32,425 bases of DNA from Paludibacter propionicigenes (GCA_020721655.1 DYMG01000024.1:1-32425); one strand, 5' to 3'. Counted from the first letter of the stretch, positions 6,999-16,927 are shown. Translations and numbers: made by a program. Notes: generated by a model not told the origin, from the letters alone.

Positions 6999-9914
6999 TT
7001 AAGTTATAATTGGAATTGTAATTTCAACTTTTGTTCCTATAGCTACTTTTTCTGAATTATATTTGTCAATATATCTCATTGTAATTCGTTTATTGTTCTC
7101 ATAATTAAATAGTTCTACTCTTTCGTTGGTTATAATTGAAGCTAAGGATTTGTAATTTCTATTACTGTTTTCTTTTATTTCTTTAGCTAAATATCTGCCA
7201 ACGCCATTATCTTCAATAGTGCAAATAATTTTATCGTTCACAATATCCATTTTGAAAATAAGTAAGCCTTCTCGGTTATCGTTTATGTTCATAAGTCCGT
7301 GCCAAATAGAGTTTTCTAGAAATGGTTGAAATAAAAGAGGTGGAACTTTGTAGTTTATGGTGTCTATTTTGGGGCTAATTTCTATGGTGTAATTTAACTT
7401 GTCTTTAAAGCGTAAGGCTTCAATTTCTAAGTAAAGTTTTATTGCTGATAGTTCTTCATCAATAGAAATGATGTTTTTTTGTGAATTTTCAAGTATAATT
7501 CGTATTAAATTTGAAAAACGAGTTAAGTATCTGTTCGACATTTTTTTGTCGTTTTGCAAAATAAAATGCTGAATAGAGTTTAGTGCGTTAAATATAAAAT
7601 GCGGATTCATTTGCTTTCTGAGTGCTTGTTGTTTGTACATAAGCATATCTTTTTGCAAAGTGTCTTTTTTTCTAATGCTTAAAACAAAAGCACGGGCAAT
7701 TAAAAATACTAAAAGAAAAAACGATAAAAATGTAATGCTAATAAACCACCAAGTGTAGTAAAATGGTACAGTTATTTCAAAACTAAAAGAAGTTTCTTGT
7801 CCCCAAAAACCGTCTGCATTGGCAGCACAAACAATAAATTTATACTTGCCATAAGTTAGCATTGAATAATCTACAGATGTTAAAGTTGTGTAGTTCCATG
7901 GGTTATCTTCGTTTAGTTTATATCGGTATAGTATTTCTCCTGTGTTTTTGTACGAAATTCCGATAAAATTAAATGTAATATTATTTTCATAATATTTTAA
8001 TTTGGGTTCTTTTTCTTTAAAAATGGTGTCAATATTTGAAATTTCAATCTTGTTTATATAAACATTTGGCTTCATTATTTTTTTACTGTAATTTTTTGCT
8101 TGCTCAATTTTAAATAGGTTATTGTTAGTTATATAATAAATATTGCCATTTAAATAAGTTACTTTTTTAACTTCGTTTGTTGTGTAATTGAAATTACCAT
8201 TGTATATTTTGTGATGAAGTATGTTGTGTTTTTTGTCTAAAATTAACATTTCAACTCCTTTGTTTGTGCCTATTAAAATGGTTGAATCTGTCATAAACGA
8301 CGAATTTATTATGTTGCTCGAAATATCATTTAATTTGTTGATTACAAATACAGAATCTTTTGCCAAAAAAATAAGCCCATTACCGTTTGTTGATATTAGG
8401 GTTGTAAATCCAAATTTGTCGGTACTTATTTCATTTATACTGCAGTTAAATATTTTGTTTGTGTTTGTAAGGTTATAGTAATTGTTATTTGAAAATTTCC
8501 ATAAGCCGTTTTTTACTGCAATAAACAAGCCTTCTGGCGATTTTAATATTTTGGTAATTTCCGAATTAAGTTTGCCATCAATAGAAAAAATATTTTCTAT
8601 AATTTGGTTGTTAATCTTAATTATTATATTATTTCCCGAAACCCATATATTGTTCTGATAATCAACAAATATGTCGTTAAATTGAGCGTTTTCTGCTTTT
8701 TTAGATAAATCGAATAAAATTTTAGAAGTGTTCTTGTTAATTAAGTATATTTTGTTGTTATTTAGTGCATAAATTTGTTTTTGCGACGATGCTAATTTTG
8801 TTTGCTGATAAATTTTATTGTGAGAATCTAATATTACTGATTTATTTGAATTAATATTTTCTACTATTCCACTACTATATGATAGGTAAATTTCGTTTTC
8901 TAAAACCACCATATCTGTTATAACTGAATTTCGCCCGCCTTTGTTTATTGGAATAACTTGGCGATTTATATCAGGAATATAAAGCAAACCATTATTTATT
9001 GTTGAAAACCATAATCCGCCTTCAAAATCTTCTATAATATAATTTATAATATAATCTTTAAAGATGTTAGCTGTTAATTTTAGGCTGTTTTCTAATAAAT
9101 CAAAAATGAAAACACCATTTTCTAATGTGCTAACAAATAGTTTGTTGTTTATTGTTTTCATTTCAATAATATCGCTACTAACATTGTAAAGTTTTATTGA
9201 ATTGTTGTAGAAAGAACAAACTATTGTTGAATTATTTGCAAAAAAAATGTGTTTTTTATGAAAAGCTGCTGCTGTTTGTGTTTTTTCTTTGTTTTCTGGA
9301 AATTTAAATTTTAAAACGTTTTTAATACATTTATTAGAGAAAAAAATAGAGTCGTTTTTTAAAAATGAATTTATTAAATATGCATTATTATTTGCTTTTT
9401 TTAATACACTAAATCCAGCTAAAAGGTCGTCGTAATAATATTTCTTTAAAAAACCATAACTATCTATTGTTATGTAAGCAGAAAAATTAATAGCAAATTC
9501 AACTTTGTTTTTTATAACTTCTAACGAATGCTTTATGTAGTCAGAATTTGATGAAATTGCACCTTGAATTTTTGAGTTATACTTGTATTTAAAAATAGAA
9601 TCGTTTTTTATGTAGCCTAAGTTATTGTTCGATGAAATAAACCAAATTCTGTTTTGCTCATCTTTAAAAAAATCTACAATATTATTATCAATTAATCCAT
9701 TTTCTGTTGTGTAGTTTTTGAAAAAATAGCCGTCAAATCGGCTCAACCCAATTTTTGTGCCTATCCAAATTACTCCTTTTTTGTCTTGAATAATGCAGTT
9801 TGTTGATGATGAAAAAAAACCGTTTGTTGAATTATAGTTTTTGTAAACCGGATTTTGGGCATTTGTGTAAAATGAAAATATTATTGTTAGTGCTATAATT
9901 ATTAAAAACTTCAT
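6999..9914 (-). CDS. Propeller-sensor LytS-family histidine kinase
   Basis: The 971-aa membrane kinase has a signal peptide (residues 1-19). Two-component-regulator-propeller repeats follow (for example KKGVIWIGTKIGLSRFDG and EGGLWFSTINNGLLYI) over about residues 25-610. A Y_Y_Y domain (about 645-715), one transmembrane helix (about 720-745) and a His_kinase/HATPase module complete it. The phospho-acceptor is His772 in MNPHFIFN, the N-box is ENSIWHG (867-873) and the G-box is EDNGVG (901-906). The family normally phosphorylates a LytTR response regulator. None lies next to it: the downstream neighbour is the convergent PHP gene and the upstream neighbour, 5 bp away, encodes a GWxTD protein. 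The ligand is unknown; the propeller and Y_Y_Y layout is periplasmic, like hybrid sensors of glycans or envelope state. Confidence 0.92.
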   Translation of the reverse strand: MKFLIIIALTIIFSFYTNAQNPVYKNYNSTNGFFSSSTNCIIQDKKGVIWIGTKIGLSRFDGYFFKNYTTENGLIDNNIVDFFKDEQNRIWFISSNNNLGYIKNDSIFKYKYNSKIQGAISSNSDYIKHSLEVIKNKVEFAINFSAYITIDSYGFLKKYYYDDLLAGFSVLKKANNNAYLINSFLKNDSIFFSNKCIKNVLKFKFPENKEKTQTAAAFHKKHIFFANNSTIVCSFYNNSIKLYNVSSDIIEMKTINNKLFVSTLENGVFIFDLLENSLKLTANIFKDYIINYIIEDFEGGLWFSTINNGLLYIPDINRQVIPINKGGRNSVITDMVVLENEIYLSYSSGIVENINSNKSVILDSHNKIYQQTKLASSQKQIYALNNNKIYLINKNTSKILFDLSKKAENAQFNDIFVDYQNNIWVSGNNIIIKINNQIIENIFSIDGKLNSEITKILKSPEGLFIAVKNGLWKFSNNNYYNLTNTNKIFNCSINEISTDKFGFTTLISTNGNGLIFLAKDSVFVINKLNDISSNIINSSFMTDSTILIGTNKGVEMLILDKKHNILHHKIYNGNFNYTTNEVKKVTYLNGNIYYITNNNLFKIEQAKNYSKKIMKPNVYINKIEISNIDTIFKEKEPKLKYYENNITFNFIGISYKNTGEILYRYKLNEDNPWNYTTLTSVDYSMLTYGKYKFIVCAANADGFWGQETSFSFEITVPFYYTWWFISITFLSFFLLVFLIARAFVLSIRKKDTLQKDMLMYKQQALRKQMNPHFIFNALNSIQHFILQNDKKMSNRYLTRFSNLIRIILENSQKNIISIDEELSAIKLYLEIEALRFKDKLNYTIEISPKIDTINYKVPPLLFQPFLENSIWHGLMNINDNREGLLIFKMDIVNDKIICTIEDNGVGRYLAKEIKENSNRNYKSLASIITNERVELFNYENNKRITMRYIDKYNSEKVAIGTKVEITIPIIT

Positions 9915-9919
9915 ATAAA

Positions 9920-11344
9920 TTATAACGAATTAAAATCTTCATCAATTTGAGTTCCAAAGCTATTATTTAATTGGTTTACCTTCAATTGTATAGTGCTTTT
10001 CCAATTTGGGTCTGAAGATTCTCCTCTTAAATCTGTGTACAAAAGCTCATAATCGTTTCTTATTCCGTTTTTGTTATAAAAAACAACCTTAACGTTACCT
10101 TCGTTTCTGGTAGATATGTAGTGCCACATTTCGTAAGGGAACACTCCAACTGGCATATCTCGTTTAATTATATTGTCTGGCGAACCATATCTTAAATAAA
10201 TTCTACCTCTATCGGTTTCGTAGCCTTTTTTTATTTGAGTGCTAAAATTTTTGTTAACCAAAAGTACTTGAGTTCTATATTTAAGCCAATCTCCTTCAGG
10301 ATTAAGTGGCGATAAATCTTTCCAAAAGCCATAAAAGAATTTTTGCATCCATTCTACATTGTTTAAACTAAGTTGTTTTAATGCAAAATTAATTTGTTGA
10401 TATTCCATTAATGGAAATAAACATCTTATGTAATCGTTTAGTGTGTCTAAGTTTGTAATATTATCAATAAAAGTACCTTCAATGCTTAAATCTTTTACAT
10501 CGCCAAGCAATTTGTCGGTAGTTTTGTTATTTCGCTGAAAAAAAACTTTGTTAGATGTTATTATTTCGTTTTGTTTATTTATACATTCTACAACTAAGTT
10601 GTAATTTCCTGTTGGTAAGTTGCTTATGTCGAAATTGCCCATTAATACATTTACTTTTTCTGCAATCCTAATTTGGGTATTTGTATAATGGTCTAAATTT
10701 ATGCCTCTATTTTCAGGTTCAATATAATATTTTAATAAAACTTTTTCGTTTTTTGCAATAGAATCTAATAAATATAACTCCGAGTAGAAATTAAAAGATT
10801 TTAAGCTTGAAGGGTAGTAGTCTGAAACATAAGGTGTTATATCGTAGCCATTTTTGGTAAATTTGTTTTTTGAAGCCGATTTTGTGAAAGATTCTAATAA
10901 CTCAATATCAGAAAAACTAGTTTTGTTAAATTGTTTTACAAATATTGAGTCGCTAAAATTTATGGTATTAGAAGCATTGTTTATATCAGAAATAGCAATT
11001 TCCAGTTTGTATTTACCCGGACTAATTACAAATCGTTGTAAATCAATAAAGTTTGGTTTAAAAAACGAAGTGTCTAAAATATCGGGGCTTTTTATGTTAT
11101 ATTTCTGAAATTTCTTAATTTCATTATTCTGAGAATATGTTATTAATACAGAAAGCTCGGCATTATAAATTTTTTCCTCATTTTTTATATAACGTAAATT
11201 TTTACCTGTAAATGTAAAATATATTTCAACATATTCACCATCTGTAGGTGACCAAAATGCAGATTGATAGTAATATACGTTCATTTTTTGACCAAACCCA
11301 ACAATATAAAAACTAATTAATATTAAAAAAAGTGTTTTTTTCAT
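9920..11344 (-). CDS. GWxTD domain-containing exported protein
   Basis: The 474-aa protein has a signal peptide (residues 1-19, ending GFGQ). Residues about 330-440 match the GWxTD domain: an aromatic stretch (FFYGFWKDLSP), then GYETDRGRIYLRYGSPD at 374-390, where Tyr replaces the Trp of the family name. The N-terminal two thirds are beta-rich, Ig-like strands. GWxTD is a conserved domain of unknown function in Bacteroidota and relatives. The protein is predicted periplasmic, because it has no lipobox and no T9SS tail. It is the first gene of a two-gene unit with the LytS-type kinase 5 bp downstream. That suggests it feeds into or is sensed by the kinase, which is inference. A TATCTTTG promoter lies upstream. 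Confidence 0.85.
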   Translation of the reverse strand: MKKTLFLILISFYIVGFGQKMNVYYYQSAFWSPTDGEYVEIYFTFTGKNLRYIKNEEKIYNAELSVLITYSQNNEIKKFQKYNIKSPDILDTSFFKPNFIDLQRFVISPGKYKLEIAISDINNASNTINFSDSIFVKQFNKTSFSDIELLESFTKSASKNKFTKNGYDITPYVSDYYPSSLKSFNFYSELYLLDSIAKNEKVLLKYYIEPENRGINLDHYTNTQIRIAEKVNVLMGNFDISNLPTGNYNLVVECINKQNEIITSNKVFFQRNNKTTDKLLGDVKDLSIEGTFIDNITNLDTLNDYIRCLFPLMEYQQINFALKQLSLNNVEWMQKFFYGFWKDLSPLNPEGDWLKYRTQVLLVNKNFSTQIKKGYETDRGRIYLRYGSPDNIIKRDMPVGVFPYEMWHYISTRNEGNVKVVFYNKNGIRNDYELLYTDLRGESSDPNWKSTIQLKVNQLNNSFGTQIDEDFNSL

Positions 11345-11376
11345 TATCTAACAATTATACAAATAAATAGTTTTAA

Positions 11377-11410
11377 CAAAGATAAGTTTCTAAAAGTAAG
11401 AAAAAACAAA
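11377..11410 (-). promoter_or_regulatory. Promoter for the GWxTD/histidine-kinase unit
   Basis: On the minus strand TATCTTTG runs from 11384 to 11377 and a TTTG lies at 11410-11407. The 22-nt spacing is close to the Bacteroidota -33/-7 arrangement. The ATG follows 32 nt downstream of the -7 box. Confidence 0.6.
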
Positions 11411-11430
11411 ATAATCTTAAATGATTTTAT

Positions 11431-11438
11431 TAATTTTG
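11431..11438 (+). promoter_or_regulatory. Promoter -7 element TAATTTTG for clpC
   Basis: TAATTTTG matches TAnnTTTG and ends 18 nt before the clpC ATG. It is divergent from the GWxTD promoter in the same 112-bp gap. No CIRCE-type heat-shock operator is seen. Confidence 0.5.
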
Positions 11439-11456
11439 TGAAATTAATTAATTATT

Positions 11457-13973
11457 ATGGACGCAAAATTTTCGCAACAAATACACGATATACTTTCTTT
11501 TAGTAGGGAAGAAGCAATAAGATTGGGAAACGAACACGTTTCTGTTGATCATCTTTTTTTAGGTCTATTGAGATATGGAAAAGACGAAGCAATTGAAACG
11601 TTAATTGAATTAAATGTTGATTTGCAGGAAGTTAAAGCTATAATTGAAAAAAAAATAATAAACAACGACATTCTACAAATAAAAGAAATAGAAACTATTC
11701 CATTTACAAAAGGAGCCGAAAGAACTCTAAAAATGTTGTATTTAGAAGCAAGGTCAATGCAAAACTCAATAATAGACTCACGACATTTGTTACTTGCAGT
11801 TTTAAGAAACGACCAAAGTTTTACATCGCAAATTCTTGAAGAAAAAAATAATATTTCTTACGACCTTGTAAAAGATAAATTTATGAAAACAAGTACTAAA
11901 GCACAGAGCGATATTCCATTTGAAAACGAAGGCAGTTCGCACGATGAAGAAAAAAGAAAACCAACATCAACTGCTAGTAATAAAACTTCAGAAACACCGG
12001 TTTTAGATAATTTTGGTATAGATTTAACCAGAGCAGCCGCAGAGGGTAAACTAGACCCAATTGTTGGTCGAGAAACTGAAATTGAACGTATTTATCAGAT
12101 ACTTAGCCGTAGAAAAAAGAACAATCCAATATTAATAGGAGAGCCGGGAGTTGGTAAATCCGCTATTGCCGAAGGTTTGGCTTTAAGAATACATGCAAAA
12201 AAAGTTTCACGAGTACTATTCAATAAACGTGTAATAACCTTAGACGTAGCATCAATAGTAGCCGGAACTAAATACAGAGGTCAGTTTGAAGAAAGAATGA
12301 AAGCAATTCTTAATGAATTGGTAAAAAACGACAATATTATTCTTTTTATTGATGAAATTCATACTATTGTTGGAGCCGGTGGTGCAACAGGCTCGCTTGA
12401 TGCTGCAAATATGCTAAAACCTGCTTTGGCGAGAGGCGAAATACAATGCATTGGAGCTACAACATTAGACGAATATCGCCAATATATTGAAAAAGACGGA
12501 GCTTTAGAACGTCGCTTTCAAAAAGTAATAGTAGAACCAACAAGCACAGTAGAAACAATTGAAATACTAAAAAATATTAAAGATAAATACGAAGACCATC
12601 ACAATGTATTATATACCGACGAGGCAATAAAAGCTTGTGTAACACTAACAAACAGATATATTAGCGATAGACATTTACCAGATAAAGCCATAGATGCTTT
12701 AGATGAAAGTGGTTCACGTGTACATATTTCAAATATTAGCGTTCCAAAAAGAATATTAGAATTAGAAAAAGAAATAGAAAAAATAAAAAACGAAAAGTCT
12801 TTAGCTGTTAAAAATCAATCGTTTGAAGAAGCTGCAAACTTACGCGATAAAGAAAAAAAACTGAAACTAGAAGAAGACAAAGCCAAAGAAATTTGGGAGC
12901 GAGATTTAATTAAAAACAGGGAAGTGGTTGATGAAGAATCGGTTGCAGAAGTTGTTGCAATGATGACCGGTGTACCAGTAAAACGTATTGCCGAAAAAGA
13001 AAGCTCGCGACTTTTAAATATGTACGAAGAACTTAGAGGCAAAATAATTGGACAAGACCAAGCCGTTAAGCAAATTGTAAAAGCAATTCAACGAAATAGA
13101 GCAGGACTAAAAGACCCTGAAAAACCTATTGGAACTTTCGTTTTTCTTGGTCCTACAGGGGTTGGAAAAACACAATTAGCAAAAAAATTAGCCGAATTTT
13201 TATTCGATAACTCCGACAATTTAATAAGAATTGATATGAGCGAATATATGGAAAAATTTGCAGTATCGCGATTGGTTGGAGCTCCTCCGGGCTACGTAGG
13301 TTACGAAGAAGGCGGACAACTCACCGAAAAAGTTAGAAGAAAACCTTATTCTGTTGTCCTTTTAGATGAAATGGAAAAAGCACACCCCGACGTGTTTCAC
13401 TTGTTGCTTCAAGTTTTAGACGAAGGTCGCCTTACCGATAGCCTTGGCAGAAGAATTGATTTTAGAAATACAATTTTAATAATGACATCGAATATTGGTT
13501 CGCGAGATTTAATTAACTACGGAACAGGCGTTGGTTTTGGAACAGCCACAAAACAAGACTCTTTAGAAGCAACCCAAAAAGGAATTATTGATAAAGCACT
13601 GCGAAAAACTTTTGCACCAGAATTCTTAAACAGAATAGACGATGTTATAATGTTTAATCAACTTACTCGTGAAGATATTCATCAAATTATTGATATTGAG
13701 CTTAATGGCTTGTATAAAAGAGTAGATGAACTCGGATATAAAATTAAAATTTCTACTGCAGCAAAAGATTATATTGCCGATAAAGGATTTGATTCAAAAT
13801 ACGGTGCACGACCACTAAAACGTGCAATTCAAAAATATTTAGAAGATAAAATGGCAGAGGCAATTATTAAAGCAGAAATTAGCGAGGGAGATACTATTAA
13901 TGTTGGTTTTATTAAAAAAACAGAAGATATTACAGTAAAAATTAGTAAAAATGCTAAAATTAAAAGCGAATAA
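11457..13973 (+). CDS. clpC: ClpC-type AAA+ unfoldase, ATPase subunit of Clp protease
   Basis: The 838-aa Hsp100 protein has an N-terminal double Clp-N repeat (about 1-145). The first AAA+ module has Walker A GEPGVGKS (228-235) and Walker B ILFIDE (295-300). A UVR-like middle segment ([15 protein letters not shown], about 455-469) follows. The second AAA+ module has GPTGVGKT (565-572) and Walker B VVLLDE (633-638), and a ClpB-D2-small domain ends the protein. The short UVR middle region, rather than a long ClpB coiled coil, marks ClpC. A GVGF loop at 691-694 sits where ClpP-docking loops occur, so partnership with ClpP is likely. It acts in the cytosol, unfolding proteins for degradation in an ATP-driven reaction. 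mqnA follows after 12 bp. Confidence 0.95.
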   Translation: MDAKFSQQIHDILSFSREEAIRLGNEHVSVDHLFLGLLRYGKDEAIETLIELNVDLQEVKAIIEKKIINNDILQIKEIETIPFTKGAERTLKMLYLEARSMQNSIIDSRHLLLAVLRNDQSFTSQILEEKNNISYDLVKDKFMKTSTKAQSDIPFENEGSSHDEEKRKPTSTASNKTSETPVLDNFGIDLTRAAAEGKLDPIVGRETEIERIYQILSRRKKNNPILIGEPGVGKSAIAEGLALRIHAKKVSRVLFNKRVITLDVASIVAGTKYRGQFEERMKAILNELVKNDNIILFIDEIHTIVGAGGATGSLDAANMLKPALARGEIQCIGATTLDEYRQYIEKDGALERRFQKVIVEPTSTVETIEILKNIKDKYEDHHNVLYTDEAIKACVTLTNRYISDRHLPDKAIDALDESGSRVHISNISVPKRILELEKEIEKIKNEKSLAVKNQSFEEAANLRDKEKKLKLEEDKAKEIWERDLIKNREVVDEESVAEVVAMMTGVPVKRIAEKESSRLLNMYEELRGKIIGQDQAVKQIVKAIQRNRAGLKDPEKPIGTFVFLGPTGVGKTQLAKKLAEFLFDNSDNLIRIDMSEYMEKFAVSRLVGAPPGYVGYEEGGQLTEKVRRKPYSVVLLDEMEKAHPDVFHLLLQVLDEGRLTDSLGRRIDFRNTILIMTSNIGSRDLINYGTGVGFGTATKQDSLEATQKGIIDKALRKTFAPEFLNRIDDVIMFNQLTREDIHQIIDIELNGLYKRVDELGYKIKISTAAKDYIADKGFDSKYGARPLKRAIQKYLEDKMAEAIIKAEISEGDTINVGFIKKTEDITVKISKNAKIKSE

Positions 13974-13978
13974 TTTTG
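13971..13978 (+). promoter_or_regulatory. Possible internal promoter element TAATTTTG before mqnA
   Basis: TAATTTTG overlaps the clpC stop codon, and the decamer TAATTTTGTG is identical to the one upstream of clpC. If used, transcription would start almost at the mqnA ATG and give a near-leaderless mRNA. It could be chance in AT-rich DNA. Confidence 0.25.
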
Positions 13979-13985
13979 TGGTAAA

Positions 13986-14732
13986 ATGAACCTTAAAATA
14001 AAAATTGCGGCAGTTTCTTACATAAATACTTTGCCTTTTGTTTATGGATTGGAAAAAACAGAAATTATTTCAAAAATTGATATAGGTAAATATATACCAT
14101 CTGAATGTGCTAACAAGTTAATAAACAATGAAGTAGATGTTGGGCTAATACCTGTAGCTGCAATTCCAGAATTAAAAGAATTTTATGTAATTTCCGATTT
14201 TTGTATTGCTGCAAAAAAAACAGTAGATTCGGTTTTTTTGTTTAGCCAAGTGCCAATAAATGAGATTGAAAATATTATTTTAGACTATCAATCAAAAAGT
14301 TCAAATAATTTGACCAAAGTTTTAAGTAAACTATATTGGAAAATAACTCCCAATTTTATAGACCCATTTGAGGGCTACGAAACTGAAATTTTTGGAAAAA
14401 CAGCAGGAGTAGTTATTGGAAATAGAGCTTTAGAAATTAGAAAAAAATTTAATTATGTTTACGATTTAGCCGAACAATGGAAAAATTTTACAGGAAACCC
14501 TTTTGTTTTTGCACTCTGGGTTAGCAACAAAAAATTACCACAAACTTTTATAGATGAGTTTAATAATTCACTTAAATTTGGGGTTGAAAATATAGATAAA
14601 CTTGAAAACAATACCGGCTATTTATCTGATAATGAGTTTTTTGGTTATCTAAATGAAAGCCTAAATTATAATTACACCGAACTGGAAAAACAATCATTAG
14701 ACTTGTTTCTAGCTTATATTAAAGAATTGTAG
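13986..14732 (+). CDS. mqnA: Chorismate dehydratase, menaquinone (futalosine) pathway
   Basis: The 248-aa protein belongs to the MqnA family of periplasmic-binding-protein-fold enzymes. It shows the N-terminal AAVSYINTLPFVYGL signature, VDVGLIPVAAIPEL (about 50-63), TVDSVFLFS and NPFVFALWV. There is no signal peptide, consistent with a cytosolic enzyme. MqnA converts chorismate to 3-[(1-carboxyvinyl)oxy]benzoate, the first step of the futalosine route to menaquinone. The organism therefore probably makes menaquinone without the classical MenF-MenD route. No other mqn gene is in the window. It follows clpC by 12 bp and converges on the lytic transglycosylase gene, with only 2 bp between stop codons. 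Confidence 0.88.
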   Translation: MNLKIKIAAVSYINTLPFVYGLEKTEIISKIDIGKYIPSECANKLINNEVDVGLIPVAAIPELKEFYVISDFCIAAKKTVDSVFLFSQVPINEIENIILDYQSKSSNNLTKVLSKLYWKITPNFIDPFEGYETEIFGKTAGVVIGNRALEIRKKFNYVYDLAEQWKNFTGNPFVFALWVSNKKLPQTFIDEFNNSLKFGVENIDKLENNTGYLSDNEFFGYLNESLNYNYTELEKQSLDLFLAYIKEL

Positions 14733-14734
14733 AT

Positions 14735-15757
14735 TTATTTTTCTGTTTTAAGTGAATCGGGGATATTAAAATTTCTGTTTAAATCTTTAGGAATAAGTAT
14801 TTTATATTCTTTTCTGTTTTTGTTCGTTAGTTTATTATCTCTAAGCCAAGGGTTAAATATTTTAAGCATTTTATAGTTAATATTTTGTTTAAACGCAAAA
14901 ATGCCAAAATCGTTTATTGTCGAATCTACTGCTATTTCGTAAGTATTTATTGGTGTGTAAAGCTCTGAATGTTTTATGTGAAAGCCAAATTTATCGGGAT
15001 CATTCATTATTGTTTTAATAGCAACAATTCTGTTTACGTATCTGGCTGTTTCGGTGTTAAGTAATAAATCCCAATAGTTGTTGCAATATTGTCGTGATAT
15101 TTGATTGTTTAAACCGCCAATTCCCATATTGTACGATGCTGCAACTAAAGTCCAATTTTTAAATTTTTTGAAAGAGCTATTGAAAAAATTGCAGGCAGCT
15201 TGTGTCGATTTTTCTAAGTTGTACCTTTCATCAACTTCATCGTTAATTTCTAAATTATATTCTTTTGCTGTTGTTTCCATAAATTGCCAAAATCCTTTAG
15301 CTCCCGCAGGAGATGTAATATTAACTAATCCGCTTTCGGCTACTGCTAAATATTTAAAATCGTTTGGAATGTTATTTTTTTTTAAAATAGGCTCTATTAT
15401 TGGAAAATATTTGTTGGCTCGTTTAATGAATAAAATGGTTTGCGATTGCCAGTAAATATTTAGTGTAAATTCTTTGTCGATGGTTTCGTAAACATCAAAA
15501 TATTCTAAAGGAATTTTTTCTTCTGCAAAGTTTAAGTTTTCTGGTATATCAATAGAAAAAACTGAATAATTGTTTTTGTACTCGTTGTTAAATTGCTCAT
15601 TTTCTTCTTCTTGTGTAATTGAAAAAGCGAAGAAATTTGAAATTACCCAAATTGCAGATACAGAAAGTAATAAAATAAATGATATTTTATTGAGCTTTAG
15701 GAATAAATATTTTAAAGAATTTTTTAGTTCTTTCTTTTGAAATTTTTGTATTTGCAT
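14735..15757 (-). CDS. Membrane-anchored lytic transglycosylase (SLT domain, MltD-like)
   Basis: The 340-aa protein has a single N-terminal membrane segment (about 25-46). An SLT transglycosylase domain (about 115-250) carries catalytic Glu141 in VAESG, then SPAGAKGFWQFM and AASYNMGIGG, all typical of family 1 lysozyme-like folds. The C-terminal ~70 residues lack a clear LysM repeat, though the YKILIPK end resembles a degraded one. It should cleave peptidoglycan glycan strands in the periplasm. The chosen ATG at 15757 overlaps the end of the WecA-like gene by 71 bp; no ATG closer to the membrane helix was found. It is the last gene of a leftward envelope block, perhaps opening the wall for polymer export or division, which is inference. 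Confidence 0.88.
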   Translation of the reverse strand: MQIQKFQKKELKNSLKYLFLKLNKISFILLLSVSAIWVISNFFAFSITQEEENEQFNNEYKNNYSVFSIDIPENLNFAEEKIPLEYFDVYETIDKEFTLNIYWQSQTILFIKRANKYFPIIEPILKKNNIPNDFKYLAVAESGLVNITSPAGAKGFWQFMETTAKEYNLEINDEVDERYNLEKSTQAACNFFNSSFKKFKNWTLVAASYNMGIGGLNNQISRQYCNNYWDLLLNTETARYVNRIVAIKTIMNDPDKFGFHIKHSELYTPINTYEIAVDSTINDFGIFAFKQNINYKMLKIFNPWLRDNKLTNKNRKEYKILIPKDLNRNFNIPDSLKTEK

Positions 15758-16802
15758 ATAATATTAAAAATATGAATGTTGATATGGAACTAAAAATGAA
15801 TGTATAAAATGAGTTCCAATCTTTAACAAAGTTAATAATATATGTCGAAATTAATACAGAAATAAGCGAAATACTTCCAAGTAAAATAACAATTTGTTTG
15901 TTGTTAAGTCCTAAATAAGATAGGTGGTGCGTTGTGTGGTCTTTTCCTCCAACAAATGGCGATTTTCCTTCTAAAATTCTGTTTATTGATACTGTTGTTG
16001 TATCTACAATTGGTATTATAAATGCCAAAAGTGTAATAATTATTGGTTTTATGTTAAAACTGCTGTTTGTAATTGTTTCGGTTGTATTGTTATTCCAAAT
16101 AAATAGTATGCTTAAAGCTCCAAGTAGAGCTCCCAAGAATTGCGAGCCATTATCTCCCATATAAATTTTTGAAGGAGACCAGTTAAAGCGTAAAAATCCT
16201 AATATAGATGCAAATACCACTACAATTCCGAATAAGTATGGTAATCTTGTGTAATCGTGTGTAAGTCCAATATTAATGAATATGCCAACTAAAATTGTTA
16301 GAGCTATAGTTGCTGTTATTGCGTCCATATTGTCTAACATATTTATAGAATTCATTATACCAACTATCCAAATTATTGTTATTAAGTAGTTTAAGTAAAT
16401 GTTTTGGAATAAATCTATGTAAATGTTGAAGTATATTAAAAGGATAGCTACAATAAATTGAACTGCAAATTTAAATATTGGCGATGTTGATAGTAAGTCG
16501 TCGGCTAAGCCCATAAAAAAAGCAACTGTAACTGCAAAGCCAATTCCAAATGTTTGTTTGTTGGCATACATATTTTCGTCTAAAAATAGTATGTAAAGTA
16601 TTGTAAATACTAAAAAAACTGAATAAAAGACTATGCCTCCAAATACTGGTTTTTTTTGGCTCGAAAACCGAACAGCTGAGTTGTTCGATTTTTTTATAAA
16701 CAGTCCACTTTTGTTATTTATTAAGTATTTGCTTAGTAATGTGCTTAAAAAAAATGCTAATACTCCCCAAATTGAAAGTGTAATGATGTAATCGTAAATC
16801 AT
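15687..16802 (-). CDS. Polyprenyl-phosphate sugar-1-phosphate transferase (WecA/TagO, MraY family)
   Basis: The 371-aa, roughly 10-helix membrane enzyme has FGGIVFY (about 54-60), GLADDLL with Asp101-Asp102, NMLDNMD (154-160), the nucleophile-region motif IYMGDNGS with Asp217, and GGKDHTTHHL (285-294). These are the conserved loops of the MraY/WecA superfamily. The HTTHH form is the WecA/TagO type seen in Bacteroidota rather than MraY, and no mur genes are adjacent. It probably loads N-acetylhexosamine-1-phosphate onto undecaprenyl phosphate to start a surface polysaccharide. It lies 125 bp downstream of the tyrosine kinase gene, and its 3' end overlaps the transglycosylase start. No glycosyltransferases, flippase or polymerase are in the window, so the rest of the pathway is elsewhere. 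Confidence 0.9.
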   Translation of the reverse strand: MIYDYIITLSIWGVLAFFLSTLLSKYLINNKSGLFIKKSNNSAVRFSSQKKPVFGGIVFYSVFLVFTILYILFLDENMYANKQTFGIGFAVTVAFFMGLADDLLSTSPIFKFAVQFIVAILLIYFNIYIDLFQNIYLNYLITIIWIVGIMNSINMLDNMDAITATIALTILVGIFINIGLTHDYTRLPYLFGIVVVFASILGFLRFNWSPSKIYMGDNGSQFLGALLGALSILFIWNNNTTETITNSSFNIKPIIITLLAFIIPIVDTTTVSINRILEGKSPFVGGKDHTTHHLSYLGLNNKQIVILLGSISLISVLISTYIINFVKDWNSFYTFIFSSISTFIFLILYANTKISKERTKKFFKIFIPKAQ

Positions 16803-16927
16803 TTTATTATGTTTTTTTCAAAAGCGAAAATAATACAATTATTGATTGTTTTTAAATTTATTTGCTATTAGTTGGGGAAAAATTGATAAAAAAGCCTATA
16901 TTAATGATTAAGTATTTATACCCATTT

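Noticed and set aside
11441-11456. AATTAATTAATT palindrome before clpC as a heat-shock operator
   Set aside because: It is simple AT-rich self-complementarity and does not match CIRCE; such words are frequent in this DNA.
11457-13973. ClpB disaggregase
   Set aside because: The long ClpB middle coiled coil is absent, while a UVR-like segment and a ClpP-docking GVGF loop are present, so ClpC fits better.
15687-16802. MraY of peptidoglycan synthesis
   Set aside because: The HTTHH loop and the wza/wzc neighbourhood fit the WecA/TagO branch; no mur or fts genes are adjacent.
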